Of a stretch of 43,087 bases of DNA, positions 8,770 through 18,176 are shown piece after piece. The DNA comes from Planctomycetota bacterium (GTDB lineage Bacteria; Planctomycetota; Phycisphaerae; SM23-33), in the NCBI GenBank assembly GCA_024275995.1, contig JAJRYB010000126.1, positions 1 to 43,087 on the forward strand, read 5' to 3'. Position 1 is the stretch's first letter. Each line of letters begins with the position of its first letter. The translations under genes were made by a program, and so were the position numbers. Under the pieces are notes generated by a model. It saw only the letters and a list, made by a program, of their open reading frames with translations, ran no database searches and was not told the origin of the DNA.

Positions 8770-10662
8770 TTAATCCATGAATTTCCTGTGCCACAGTTCC
8801 AGGCACAGCGCCCCCCACAGCGACCTGCTGAACGGACGCGCAGAACCGATCGTCTTGTCGATTACTTTCGGATCGAACAGGCCGCGCTCACGGGCATGCT
8901 TTGAGGTCAGCACGTCCGCGACGAAATCCCTCAGGCCGTCGGACGCCCACCGGCTGAACGGGACGGGAAAGCCCATCTTGTCCGTGCGGGCGAGGATCTC
9001 TTGCGGAGCTATTCCATCCACCGCGCGGCGCAGCAGGTGTTTGAGGCGTCCATCGCGGAACTTTACGACGGGCGGTACTGCCGCCATAAGCTCCACCAGG
9101 CGGTGGTCAAGCAGTGGAACGCGGGATTCCAGCCCCCACGCCATGGAAGTGCGGTCCTCCACGTGCAACAGTGACTGGAGATGCGTCTTTACGTCGAACG
9201 CGAAGATGCGGTTGATCATCGCTTTCGCGCCGTGTGCGTCGAAGATAGCCTCGAACTCGCCGAACGTTTTCTCCCTATCGCGGGGCGCGTCCGTCGTGAG
9301 CAGCTCGCGGCAATCGGAGAAGCGGTCCATCAGCGAGAAATAGCGTCGCGCCGGTTTCTCGAACAGGCCTTCGCGCCAGAACGACTTTACCATCGGCCCG
9401 TACTTCGCCAGCGCCGGCAGGCTGGGGATGATGGTCTCCAGCGTCGCGACGTATTTCGCCGCCTGCGCGGTATTTTCGATGGCGCCTTTTATGCACTCCT
9501 CCAGGTACGCCAGCAGGTAGCGGACGTATCCGATGAACAGCTCGTCGCCGCCCTGTCCGCCGAGGACTACCTTTACGTGCCCGGCGGCCAGTTTCGACAC
9601 GAAGAACTGCGGGAACACACCTGGCCCGGCGGCCGGGGTGTCCATGTGCCAGATTATCTTTTCGATGGAGTTCGTGAAGTCATCGCAGGTGAGATACGTT
9701 TCAAAGTTTTCCGTGTTCGCTTGGCGCGCGGCGATACGTGCGAACGGCGTTTCGTCGAAAAGCTCCCCCTCGTCGAAAGCGCCCGTAAATGTTTTAAGCG
9801 TCGCATCGCCCATAAGTTGCCGTGCGAGCGAGACGATCGCAGCCGAGTCCAACCCGCCGGAGAGGTGCGCCCCCAGCGGAACGTCGGACCGCAGCCGCAG
9901 GCGAACCGCGTCGGATAGCAGCCCGCCAAGTCGCCCGACGAACCAATCCTCGTCGTGGGCGGCGTCGAGGTCGAACGAGATGTCCCAGAATCGTCGAATC
10001 CGCGGCGCATCACCGGGGCGGATCAGCATATTGCAACCGGGCTCCAGCTTGCTCACGGACTTGAACAACGTGCGGTCCGACAGCGTGAACTGGAACGTGA
10101 GGTATTGACGCATGGCGTTCTCGTCGACCATCGCGTCGGCGGTTTTCGCAGCCAGGAGCGCCTTGATCTCCGAAGCGAACGAAAACGTCCGTCCGTCCCA
10201 CGCATAGTAGAAGGGTTTGATCCCCAGGCGGTCGCGCGAGCAGAAAAGCAGTTTCTCCCGCGCGTCCCAGACGGCAAACGCCCACATGCCGTTGAATCGC
10301 TCGACACAATCGGGCCCCCATTGCTCGTATGCGTGGACGATAACCTCGGTATCGCTCCGGGTGCGGAAGACGTGCCCGCGGCTGCGCAGCTCGTCCGCAA
10401 GCTCGCCGTAGTTGTATATGCACCCGTTGAAGACTATCCAGACGCTCTCATCTTCGTTGGCGAGTGGCTGGTGTCCCCCTTCCGGGTCGATTACCGCCAG
10501 GCGTCGATGCCCCAGGCCCAGCACGCCGTCGAGCGCGACGAAAGTACCCTCGTCGTCCGGCCCGCGATGCGAGATCACCTCCAGCATCGACGCCAGAGTT
10601 TCCGGCAGGCGACGTCGATCGTTCGGAGTTTTTGGATTAAGTACTCCCGCGATTCCGCACAT
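8770..10662 (-). CDS. asnB: Asparagine synthase (glutamine-hydrolysing)
   Basis: MCGIAGVLNP N-terminal Cys glutaminase; SHRGPDDEG; GAHLSGGLDSAAI; LLDHRLVELM; 630 aa. Confidence 0.95.
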   Translation of the reverse strand: MCGIAGVLNPKTPNDRRRLPETLASMLEVISHRGPDDEGTFVALDGVLGLGHRRLAVIDPEGGHQPLANEDESVWIVFNGCIYNYGELADELRSRGHVFRTRSDTEVIVHAYEQWGPDCVERFNGMWAFAVWDAREKLLFCSRDRLGIKPFYYAWDGRTFSFASEIKALLAAKTADAMVDENAMRQYLTFQFTLSDRTLFKSVSKLEPGCNMLIRPGDAPRIRRFWDISFDLDAAHDEDWFVGRLGGLLSDAVRLRLRSDVPLGAHLSGGLDSAAIVSLARQLMGDATLKTFTGAFDEGELFDETPFARIAARQANTENFETYLTCDDFTNSIEKIIWHMDTPAAGPGVFPQFFVSKLAAGHVKVVLGGQGGDELFIGYVRYLLAYLEECIKGAIENTAQAAKYVATLETIIPSLPALAKYGPMVKSFWREGLFEKPARRYFSLMDRFSDCRELLTTDAPRDREKTFGEFEAIFDAHGAKAMINRIFAFDVKTHLQSLLHVEDRTSMAWGLESRVPLLDHRLVELMAAVPPVVKFRDGRLKHLLRRAVDGIAPQEILARTDKMGFPVPFSRWASDGLRDFVADVLTSKHARERGLFDPKVIDKTIGSARPFSRSLWGALCLELWHRKFMD

Positions 10663-10666
10663 GCAG

Positions 10667-10703
10667 CGTTACCTTCCCTGAGTGTCTTCGAGGGAAGGTA
10701 ACG
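10667..10703 (-). promoter_or_regulatory. Perfect 13-bp hairpin in asnB 5' leader overlapping the Shine-Dalgarno
   Basis: + strand CGTTACCTTCCCT (10667-10679), 11-nt loop, AGGGAAGGTAACG (10691-10703). In asnB sense the 3' arm contains AGGGAAGG, 9 nt before ATG. Confidence 0.7.
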
Positions 10704-10755
10704 TTTGTCCGTTCCGGATGCAGCAGTATTTTCGTCTGCCTCGTAGCGGAAACGC

Positions 10756-11367
10756 TTATTTCAGCGTATCGCCGGTGGACTTTTTCAGGGCTGCATCTTT
10801 TTGCGCGTCGGTGAGTTTTTCCCATGCCATCGGGCAGCTGCCGCAGCAGAAGCCGACCTTTTGCCCGTTATACGAGCGTACAAGCGCCGCCGGAACCTTC
10901 TCGGGATCGATCTTGCCTCCCATGATAGGGCAGCGGGTGTTTACGGGGCCTTTCTTCGGCGCAGCCTTGCGCAGTTCCATCGCCTTATGTGAAGTCGCCA
11001 CCAGCTTGCGCGCCTCGGCGATCGCTTGCGAGGCGGCCTTCTTGTCGCCGGCTTTAAGAGCCCTGGATGCTTCGTCCAGGCGAATCAACGTTTTGACCAG
11101 GTAGCCACTGATTTTCGCCGGTTTGCTCGCGGCGCACGTTGCACAGGGTTTCCCGGCTGCGCATACGGCGCACTTGGACTTTGCCATCTTGGCGGAGGCG
11201 CCAGTCATAGGGTGCTTTGCATGGGATGCGGTGTTTGGGCCGCTACAGGAACTGCCGATACAGCGGCCGGTACGTGGCGCGTCTTCGCCTGCCAGAGATG
11301 TCAACCCAGCCGCGGCGATCGCTACCACCGCCACTGCTCCCAGAACCAGTATTCGCGTGTGTGTCAT
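10756..11367 (-). CDS. Exported Cys-rich protein with YHS/TRASH-like C-terminus
   Basis: Start MTHTRILVLGAVAVVAIAAAGL (signal-like); CAVCAAGKPCATC; RCPIMGGKIDPEKVP..YNGQKVGFCCGSCPMAWEKL. Confidence 0.75.
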   Translation of the reverse strand: MTHTRILVLGAVAVVAIAAAGLTSLAGEDAPRTGRCIGSSCSGPNTASHAKHPMTGASAKMAKSKCAVCAAGKPCATCAASKPAKISGYLVKTLIRLDEASRALKAGDKKAASQAIAEARKLVATSHKAMELRKAAPKKGPVNTRCPIMGGKIDPEKVPAALVRSYNGQKVGFCCGSCPMAWEKLTDAQKDAALKKSTGDTLK

Positions 11368-11531
11368 CCTTTTTGTTCCTTTCGTAGGGATTCTTCGCCC
11401 GACCTCTAATGGTCGGAACATCGTATAAACGGAGCAGGCGTCGCATCGGTTCCCGAAAATTTATTGATGTTCGTATTGTGAATGTAATCTCCGGTGCCCG
11501 CCGACGTGGAAAACAGCGTGAAATATCCGGG

Positions 11532-12323
11532 TTAGCCCTTGGCGATGGCGAGAATGTGATCGACGATTTTGAAGAGTTCCTCGTGAGGGACCTCTCCGAC
11601 GATGCAATAGGTCAGACCGTTCAGGCGAAAAGCGGCGATTCTGCAGGTTTTATACTTGCACCACCACAGGTCCCGCCCGTTTCGCCTACCCTTGTGTTTC
11701 AGGTCCATATCGTCAGGGGAATCCGGCGTTACCACGACGGAAACGATCTTTCCGCTTTGCGTCTGGAGAACGTAACATCCGACGTTTCGTCCGCAGAACT
11801 TCTCCATGTCGCAGGCGACGAGCAGGTGCACCTCGTTGCAGCAGTCGGGAATGACGATATCGGAGCCGAGTTTTTTCCTCAACCAGGCGCTGGCCTTGTT
11901 CATGTCCTTGCACTTGCAGGCGCATGCGTGGTCCGTCCGGTCGATCCCCTTGTGGCGCAGGTGGATTTTAGCCAGTTCGGACCGCGCCGCCATCGCCGGT
12001 TCAGGTCCACCGGTGTTGAACAGGGGGATAATACCGGCAGCTATCAGCACCGCCGCCGCTGCGGCGAGCGGAACGAATATCCGCATCGTCCTGTATACCC
12101 GACGACGCCGGCCCGATGCCTTGCCCCGCTCGGCGCGAATTGCGGACAGGACGCGGTTTTTCAGGTTGTCACCGGCAGTGACGGAAGCAAAACTCGAGCG
12201 CAGACGCCTGCGGACCGCACGCATCCGGGAAAGATACCGACGGTCCCGCTCGTCCATTTCTTCCGGCTCGGATGCCGAACCCTGAAGAATATCCTCGATC
12301 TGTTCGTCGGTAAGGCGTTTCAT
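11532..12323 (-). CDS. Probable anti-sigma factor, single TM, Cys-rich extracytoplasmic domain
   Basis: TM FVPLAAAAAVLIAAGIIPLF; HACACKCKDM ... PDCCNEVHLLVACDMEKFCGRNVGC; ATGA-type overlap with the sigma gene (12320-12323). Confidence 0.75.
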   Translation of the reverse strand: MKRLTDEQIEDILQGSASEPEEMDERDRRYLSRMRAVRRRLRSSFASVTAGDNLKNRVLSAIRAERGKASGRRRRVYRTMRIFVPLAAAAAVLIAAGIIPLFNTGGPEPAMAARSELAKIHLRHKGIDRTDHACACKCKDMNKASAWLRKKLGSDIVIPDCCNEVHLLVACDMEKFCGRNVGCYVLQTQSGKIVSVVVTPDSPDDMDLKHKGRRNGRDLWWCKYKTCRIAAFRLNGLTYCIVGEVPHEELFKIVDHILAIAKG

Positions 12324-12895
12324 TGTTCGCGTTCCATGAAGCCCAGGTTCTTCGCGTGGGCCATAAGCCTGTCTCTAAGTCTTGCGCGTGCCCGACTGGT
12401 GCGACTTTTTACGGTTCCGACGGCAACACTGGTTATCCCGGCGACTTCTTCCTGACTGAGGCCCTCGACGTCCGTCAGGAACAGTGAAAGGCGCTGGTCG
12501 TCCGGAAGTTCCTTCATTGCCGAGATGACCTGTTCGTCGGAAAAATTCTCAATAATGTCCTCGGCGTTGGACCATACGGTCTGCTCGGGTTTTTCCGGTT
12601 CGGCGAGAAGCTGCTCGTCCGCCGGAACGCTCGGTCCCGTTACTTTTCGGTGGCGGAGCTGATCGATCCACGTATTGTGCAGAATTCGCATCATCCATGC
12701 CTTGCAGTTCGTACCCGTCCGAAAAGACTTGAAGCGTCCAAGCGCCTTGAGGTACGTAATTTGCACAAGGTCTTCCGCCTGCTGCCGGTTTCGACAAATG
12801 GCGACGGCTGCTCTGAACATGGCGTCCAGATGCGGAAGTGCTTCGGATTCAAAGTCCTTCGTATCGGCCATCGAAGCCGCGGCGCTATTCGCCAC
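12320..12895 (-). CDS. ECF-type RNA polymerase sigma factor (internal start at 12871 possible)
   Basis: Sigma-2 region QQAEDLVQITYLKALGRFKSFRTGTNCKAWMMRILHNTWID; sigma-4 region LPDDQRLSLFLTDVEGLSQEEVAGITSVAVGTVKSRTSRARARLR. Confidence 0.93.
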   Translation of the reverse strand: MANSAAASMADTKDFESEALPHLDAMFRAAVAICRNRQQAEDLVQITYLKALGRFKSFRTGTNCKAWMMRILHNTWIDQLRHRKVTGPSVPADEQLLAEPEKPEQTVWSNAEDIIENFSDEQVISAMKELPDDQRLSLFLTDVEGLSQEEVAGITSVAVGTVKSRTSRARARLRDRLMAHAKNLGFMEREQ

Positions 12896-12902
12896 CCTTT
12901 CG

Positions 12903-12928
12903 AACGGTTAAAGAGACGGGATGGTTCC
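12903..12928 (-). promoter_or_regulatory. Candidate ECF-type promoter upstream of the sigma gene
   Basis: Minus-strand GGAACC-N16-CGTT just upstream of 12895; fits the AAC / CGT pattern of many ECF promoters. Confidence 0.4.
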
Positions 12929-12980
12929 CTGCTGAAGGTGCTATTTTTATTTCATCGTAGCGTAGCTTGCAACGATAAGC

Positions 12981-13009
12981 GGGGCCCGCCGCGTCGGCGA
13001 ACGGGCCCC
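12981..13009 (-). terminator. Strong GC hairpin downstream of the SH3 protein gene
   Basis: GGGGCCCG (12981-12988) and CGGGCCCC (13002-13009) perfect 8-bp stem; no clear U-tract. Confidence 0.45.
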
Positions 13010-13033
13010 GAAAGCGATCGGCGGTTTCCGGCG

Positions 13034-14515
13034 TCAGTCGTACTCTTTTTCGTCCACGGGTTCTTCAGCCGGCTGGGTTTCGGGCTTGACCATCTCCAAT
13101 CCCGTAGCGGGAAGAGTGGTGGGAACCGGCTTTTCCACCGGTATGGTTGTCGGCTGAGGCTCGGGTACCGGTTGAGGCTGTGGTTCCGGTTTCGGCTCGG
13201 GCTTAGGCTCGGGCGCCGGCTGGGGTTTGGGTTCCGGTTCCGGTTTCGGCTGGGGCTGCGGTGCCGGTTTGACAACCTCGATAGGTTTGGGTCTGGGTGG
13301 AAGAGGCATGATAACGGGCTTGGGGGGCGCGGGAATAGTGGCGTCCTGCGCGAGGACGACAATCCGGCTGGCTTCCACGACGTCCAGCGCCAGGTTACGA
13401 TCGTAAACCGCTTTCCCCACCACGCCGACGTGCTTTCCGACGAACGTGCCAAGGTTCAGCACGCCCGTGGTGCACTGGATATAGGCATTGATGCGCCCGC
13501 TCTTGACATCCCGGACGATGAAACGCCTGGGGGCGGTCGGTCCACCGGTGAAGATTTCGCTGGCGGCGAGCACGCCCTGTGCGGCGTAGCTTTCAGCAGG
13601 AAGCCTAACCGTCGTGACGCTGTCGGCCTGCGTTCGCTCCGCCTCGAACTGGCGCGACTTCTGCGTAGTGTCGTCAACGAGGGCTTCGATGGCCTTGATG
13701 TCCTTCGCCTGCTGGATGGCGGCCTGGAGAAATTGCACACGCGCGTCGACGTAAGGCTTGAGAGAACTGTTCGGCGCGATCCTGATCGCACGATACTTCG
13801 CGAGCAGACCCGCAAGGTCGCGAACGTCGACGGGCTTGGCGTACTCGCCCTTGAGGGCGGCTTCCGCCTTCCGGAACGACGCGAGCGCCGCGGTGAACTC
13901 CTTGTCGTCCTCGGGCGGAATTACGTTCCGAATGACGCGTCGCGTGGTGGGCGCGCGTGCCGGGGAACTCGTCGCAACGGGCAGAGGCGCCGCTGCCGGT
14001 CCCGTCGTGGGGATAGGCGACTGGAGGCGTTTGACGAACTGTGCGGAGATGGAATAGTACGCACCGGCCGGTGGCACGATCCTGTACCATGTGCCGTACT
14101 TGTCCGTGAGTTTCCCGAGGATCTGCACCTTGTCACCCCGGTTGAGGCGGTAGTGGATCTGCGAAAATCCGCCCTCGACCAGGGGCCCGCCCGCGCGTAC
14201 GTGCACCTTGTCGCCGCTGACCGTGCCTGTACGTCCGCCTTCGTCGGGCTTGACGTACTGCGTGCTGATAACGCTGAAGCAGTCGCTCGGTGGGAGAATC
14301 TCCAGCCAGGCTTCCCGGACCTTCACGACCGTGACCTTGTCCGGGTAGTTAAGCTTGGTGCAGGGGTAGTAGTTCGATCCCGGTCCGCTGCGGACGTAAA
14401 CGTTGGTCCCGCTTACGACGCCGATCCAGGGTTTTTCGCTTTCGCCGGAACTCTGGGCGCCGGCGGTGGCGCAAATGCCCGCAATGCAAAGCAGCAACAT
14501 TGCCCTTGATGCCAT
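13034..14515 (-). CDS. SH3-domain exported protein with Pro/Glu/Lys-rich C-terminal stalk
   Basis: Signal-like N-terminus; SH3b-like repeats (KPWIGVVSGTNVYVRSGPGSNYYPCTKLNYPDKVTVVKVREAWLEI; GTVSGDKVHVRAGG); PKPEPEPKPQPAPEPKPEPKPEPQPQP; SD AAGGAG upstream of ATG. Confidence 0.82.
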   Translation of the reverse strand: MASRAMLLLCIAGICATAGAQSSGESEKPWIGVVSGTNVYVRSGPGSNYYPCTKLNYPDKVTVVKVREAWLEILPPSDCFSVISTQYVKPDEGGRTGTVSGDKVHVRAGGPLVEGGFSQIHYRLNRGDKVQILGKLTDKYGTWYRIVPPAGAYYSISAQFVKRLQSPIPTTGPAAAPLPVATSSPARAPTTRRVIRNVIPPEDDKEFTAALASFRKAEAALKGEYAKPVDVRDLAGLLAKYRAIRIAPNSSLKPYVDARVQFLQAAIQQAKDIKAIEALVDDTTQKSRQFEAERTQADSVTTVRLPAESYAAQGVLAASEIFTGGPTAPRRFIVRDVKSGRINAYIQCTTGVLNLGTFVGKHVGVVGKAVYDRNLALDVVEASRIVVLAQDATIPAPPKPVIMPLPPRPKPIEVVKPAPQPQPKPEPEPKPQPAPEPKPEPKPEPQPQPVPEPQPTTIPVEKPVPTTLPATGLEMVKPETQPAEEPVDEKEYD

Positions 14516-14626
14516 GATGCGCTCCTTATTGTCGTTCGTATCCCAAGGCCGACGTTATCATTTCGCCACACCCCTGTCAACACCACTGATAATTCCAAAG
14601 GTTGCATTCTCATATCGAAACACTTA

Positions 14627-14632
14627 TATAAT
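14627..14632 (+). promoter_or_regulatory. Perfect TATAAT -10-like box upstream of the P-type ATPase
   Basis: TATAAT at 14627-14632 in the divergent intergenic region; TTGCAT at 14602-14607 is at 19-nt spacing. Confidence 0.4.
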
Positions 14633-14752
14633 CGCGATTTCCGCAGAACCTGTCGCGTTCGGCCGGCGTAGGAATTTCCGACGGTCTCGGCGCGATGGAG
14701 TTCTCTGCACGCAATAGAGCGCACCTCAATATTTTTCGTGGAGCACCACACG

Positions 14753-16753
14753 ATGGCGCATAATTTACTGAAGCACTCGGTTGACCGTGAAACCGGAAGG
14801 ACCGGCGTCCTGATCCTCGGGATTCTCGTCGGGGGCGTATTTGTGCTGGCATCTTATATTGCGGACTTTGTATTCGCGGGATACGCCGAGCCGGACGGAA
14901 AGAACTTCTACAGCGACATCATGGCGTTGAGCGGTGCAATCCTGCTGGGACTTCCAATTATCATCCACGCCGCGCGGGAGCTTTTCCACGGCCACACGCA
15001 CATGGACGAACTGGTCGCACTGTCGGTAATCGCGGCGATCGCGGCGATAGATTACAAGATCGCGGGCGTCGTGGCGTTCTTCCTGCTCCTGGCGAACCTG
15101 ATCGAAACCCGAACCGCCCTGGGGGCGAGGGCGAGTATCGAAGAGTTGGTGAAACTTTCGCCCACCAAGGCGCATCTTCTCGATGCGTCCGGAACGGAGC
15201 GGCTGGTCGATCCGCGCGATCTGAAAAGCGGCGACGTCGTACGCGTCCGGCCGGGCGATAATATACCCGTCGACGGAGATATTGTTTCCGGGCAATCGTC
15301 GGTGAACCAGGCGAACGTTACGGGCGAATCGATTCCGGTGGACAAGGTCGTCGGTGACGAGGTGTTCTCCGGAACGAACAACCTTTCCGGATCGATCGAC
15401 GTTCGCGTGACACGCGTCGGGGCGGACACTACGCTCGGAAAGGTGCAGGAGCTCATCCTCCAGGCGGAAAAAACCCGCATTCCGATCAGCCGGCTCATAG
15501 ATCGATACGCCGGATATTACACGCCGACGATCCTGATGATCGTGGCGACGGTACTGTTCTTCACTCGGGACACGCCCGGCTCGCTGGAACGCGCGGTTTC
15601 CATGCTTGTACTGGCCTGCCCCTGCGCTTTGATCCTTGCCGTTCCCACGTCGATGGTGGCGGCGCTTTCCTGTGCCGCGAGGCTGGGAATTCTGATCAAG
15701 GACGTCTCGAACCTGGAGACGGCGAGGAACCTCTCGGCCTTCGTGTTCGATAAAACCGGAACGCTGACGACGGGCGAGCTGTCCGTGACGCGCATGATGC
15801 CCGCGCCAAACGTGGACGGGGCGGAACTTCTGGCAACGGCGGCATCGGCGGAGTGCCTCTCGAAACATCCGGTCGCCAAGGCGGTGGTCGCCATGGCGAA
15901 AAAAGCCCGCCTGGACCTGGACCGGCCGGAGAACTTCGAGGAAATCACCGGGATGGGCGTTCGCGCCACCGTCGGCGGGAAGAGCGTTCTTCTGGGTCGC
16001 AAGAGCTGGCTGAGCGAGCGGGGTGTCGACTTTGCGAACATCAGCGACGCCAAATACGACGAACCGGAAGGCCTGAGCACGCTCTACGTGGTTCGCGACG
16101 GGCGTGTGCTCGGATGGATCGGCCTGGAGGACCGCACGCGAGACGAAGCCCGTAAGGCGCTGGACGATCTGCGGGAATGCGATATTCGCGACCTTGTCAT
16201 GGTGACCGGCGACCGCTGGTCCGTCGCGCGAAGGGTCGCTGCCGACATGGGATGCACCGAGGTGCAGGCGGAGGTGCTTCCCGGACACAAGCTCGACCTG
16301 GTGGCGGCGCTGAAGGCGGAAGGAAAGTGTGTCGCGGTCGTGGGCGACGGCGTGAACGACGCGCCCGCGCTGGCGGCGGGGGACCTCTCGATTGCGATGG
16401 GCGCGGCCGGCAGCGACGTTGCGATCAACTCGGCTACGATAGTGCTTATGAATAACGATCTGCGCCGCCTGCCGTTCCTGATTCGTCTTTCCCGCAGGAC
16501 GATGCGTGTGATCCATCAAAACCTGCTCTTCGGCGTAGCGTTCATCGTTGCGATGCTGATCTTCGGAGGTATGGGTTACATTTCTCCGGTCATGGCTGCG
16601 GTCCTGCACATGGTGGCGGCGACGATTGTGATTTTCAACAGCGCACGACTGGTGCGGTTCGGTGAGGAACTCCACGAGGAAAAATCGGACGAGCCTTCTC
16701 CCGCGAGGACAAGACTGGAGCACGTACCGGCGGCACAGCCGGCATCTACGTAG
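14753..16753 (+). CDS. Heavy-metal translocating P1B-type ATPase without N-terminal HMA domain (alternative start 14738)
   Basis: LACPCALILAVPTSM (CPC), DKTGTLTTGE, KHPVAKAV, GDGVNDAPALAAGDLSIAMG. Confidence 0.93.
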   Translation: MAHNLLKHSVDRETGRTGVLILGILVGGVFVLASYIADFVFAGYAEPDGKNFYSDIMALSGAILLGLPIIIHAARELFHGHTHMDELVALSVIAAIAAIDYKIAGVVAFFLLLANLIETRTALGARASIEELVKLSPTKAHLLDASGTERLVDPRDLKSGDVVRVRPGDNIPVDGDIVSGQSSVNQANVTGESIPVDKVVGDEVFSGTNNLSGSIDVRVTRVGADTTLGKVQELILQAEKTRIPISRLIDRYAGYYTPTILMIVATVLFFTRDTPGSLERAVSMLVLACPCALILAVPTSMVAALSCAARLGILIKDVSNLETARNLSAFVFDKTGTLTTGELSVTRMMPAPNVDGAELLATAASAECLSKHPVAKAVVAMAKKARLDLDRPENFEEITGMGVRATVGGKSVLLGRKSWLSERGVDFANISDAKYDEPEGLSTLYVVRDGRVLGWIGLEDRTRDEARKALDDLRECDIRDLVMVTGDRWSVARRVAADMGCTEVQAEVLPGHKLDLVAALKAEGKCVAVVGDGVNDAPALAAGDLSIAMGAAGSDVAINSATIVLMNNDLRRLPFLIRLSRRTMRVIHQNLLFGVAFIVAMLIFGGMGYISPVMAAVLHMVAATIVIFNSARLVRFGEELHEEKSDEPSPARTRLEHVPAAQPAST

Positions 16754-16757
16754 GATC

Positions 16758-18176
16758 TCAGGCGGAACGGAAATGACGACGCGTTTTCGGAAGAACCAGA
16801 ATGAGCAGTACGATTGCGGCGGCGACGAATTGCACCGTCGTGCGTCCTGTTGCTCCCGTCGTCGAAACCCACCCCTCCAGCGATACACCCGCCGTGGACA
16901 GCGCGCCGTGCAGGGCGACGAGCAGCGCAATCGCCAGTATCACCCAGTAACTCCACCTTGCTCCGCGTCCGAAGAAACCCCACACCAGCCATGCCGCGAC
17001 GGCGCCGACCGCCAGCGCGCAGGCGAGAACCAGCCCCGTCAGTGTGTAATAGACCGGCTGGGACAGCACGAGTACGGCGGCGCAGCCAAGCACGAACGCC
17101 GATACGCGTCCGGACCACGCCAGCAGGCCCACCGCGCCTCCCATCGTCGCGGCGGTGTTCTGCGATTCCAACTGGCGCGTCTGGAACATTGCCATTCCGA
17201 TCAGCACCAGCGCCGCCGAATAGGAGGCGCAGTAGATCGCAGCCGAGAGCACGTACGATCCCGGGATCTCGGTATCGGAAGCGAGGGCGTCGAGCGGATA
17301 GAAAATCGTCAGGTCGGGCAGGGCCCATCCGAACACGCGCGCAGCGGGAATGGCGTCGGTGTTGGCTGCGAAAATCGCCGGGTGCGCCGAGCCGATGAAA
17401 AGGAACGCCACGCAGATCAGCAGCGTCGTGATCTGCCCGAAACGTGTTCCCGCGGCAACCGCGACAGCGACGAGCGTAAAGACGGCCATGAATATCAGAC
17501 CAATACCGACGAAAAGCTGCGCACGGAAGACCAGCACCGTCCGATCGTAATCCCAGTCGTAACCGATCGGTACGATTCGCCATTCTTTTCCGATGAACGA
17601 GATCAATCCCATCGCTACCGACAGCAGGACAAGTGCGGCGATAACGGCAGCGGAGATGAAAGGCCATCCGAAGAGATAATTTCCGCCTGCGGCGATCATC
17701 AGCGTCAGTGCGACGGCGCTGATACCGAGCACGAGGACCGGAGCGTCGTACGGGTCGCTGGCTGTGGACATCACCTGGTGGCGGACGGTCATCAGGTACA
17801 CGAGCGTGCAGAGGTAGAACGCCACGAATACGCCTCCGGCGACGCCCGCGAACTTCCCGAGCACGAACGTTCCCCGCGCGACGGGTTTGGAAATTACGGT
17901 AAGGGCGGTACGATCTTCGATTTCCCGGCTGAGAACGCCCGAGGCGCTGAACGCCGCGACGAACAGCCCGCTCAGCAACAGCGTGCTGAGTCCGAGATTT
18001 TCGAGCATTTTCTGGTCGCTTTTCCGGTATTCCCCGGTCCCGCCTCCCATGGTCCACGCGGACAGCGGCACCTGCATCACGAGCACGGCTATTGTCACCA
18101 TGATAACAATGCCGAAGATCGGCTGGCGGATCGTCTGCATAAACGTGTTGCGGCAGATGGACCAGAATCGAATCAT
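16758..18176 (-). CDS. ABC-2 type transport permease
   Basis: MIRFWSICRNTFMQTIRQPIFGIVIMVTIAVLV.., SREIEDRTALTVISKPVARGTFVLGKFAG, multiple TMs. Confidence 0.8.
   Translation of the reverse strand: MIRFWSICRNTFMQTIRQPIFGIVIMVTIAVLVMQVPLSAWTMGGGTGEYRKSDQKMLENLGLSTLLLSGLFVAAFSASGVLSREIEDRTALTVISKPVARGTFVLGKFAGVAGGVFVAFYLCTLVYLMTVRHQVMSTASDPYDAPVLVLGISAVALTLMIAAGGNYLFGWPFISAAVIAALVLLSVAMGLISFIGKEWRIVPIGYDWDYDRTVLVFRAQLFVGIGLIFMAVFTLVAVAVAAGTRFGQITTLLICVAFLFIGSAHPAIFAANTDAIPAARVFGWALPDLTIFYPLDALASDTEIPGSYVLSAAIYCASYSAALVLIGMAMFQTRQLESQNTAATMGGAVGLLAWSGRVSAFVLGCAAVLVLSQPVYYTLTGLVLACALAVGAVAAWLVWGFFGRGARWSYWVILAIALLVALHGALSTAGVSLEGWVSTTGATGRTTVQFVAAAIVLLILVLPKTRRHFRSA

Noticed and set aside
13180-13310. 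Repetitive GGTTCCGGTTTCGGCTCGG-like tract as a mobile repeat or CRISPR
   Set aside because: It encodes the Pro/Glu/Lys-rich stalk of the SH3 protein; explained by the coding sequence.
14765-16930. 721-aa minus-strand ORF opposite the P-type ATPase
   Set aside because: Antisense shadow; the plus frame carries all P1B motifs and the minus product has no recognisable domain.
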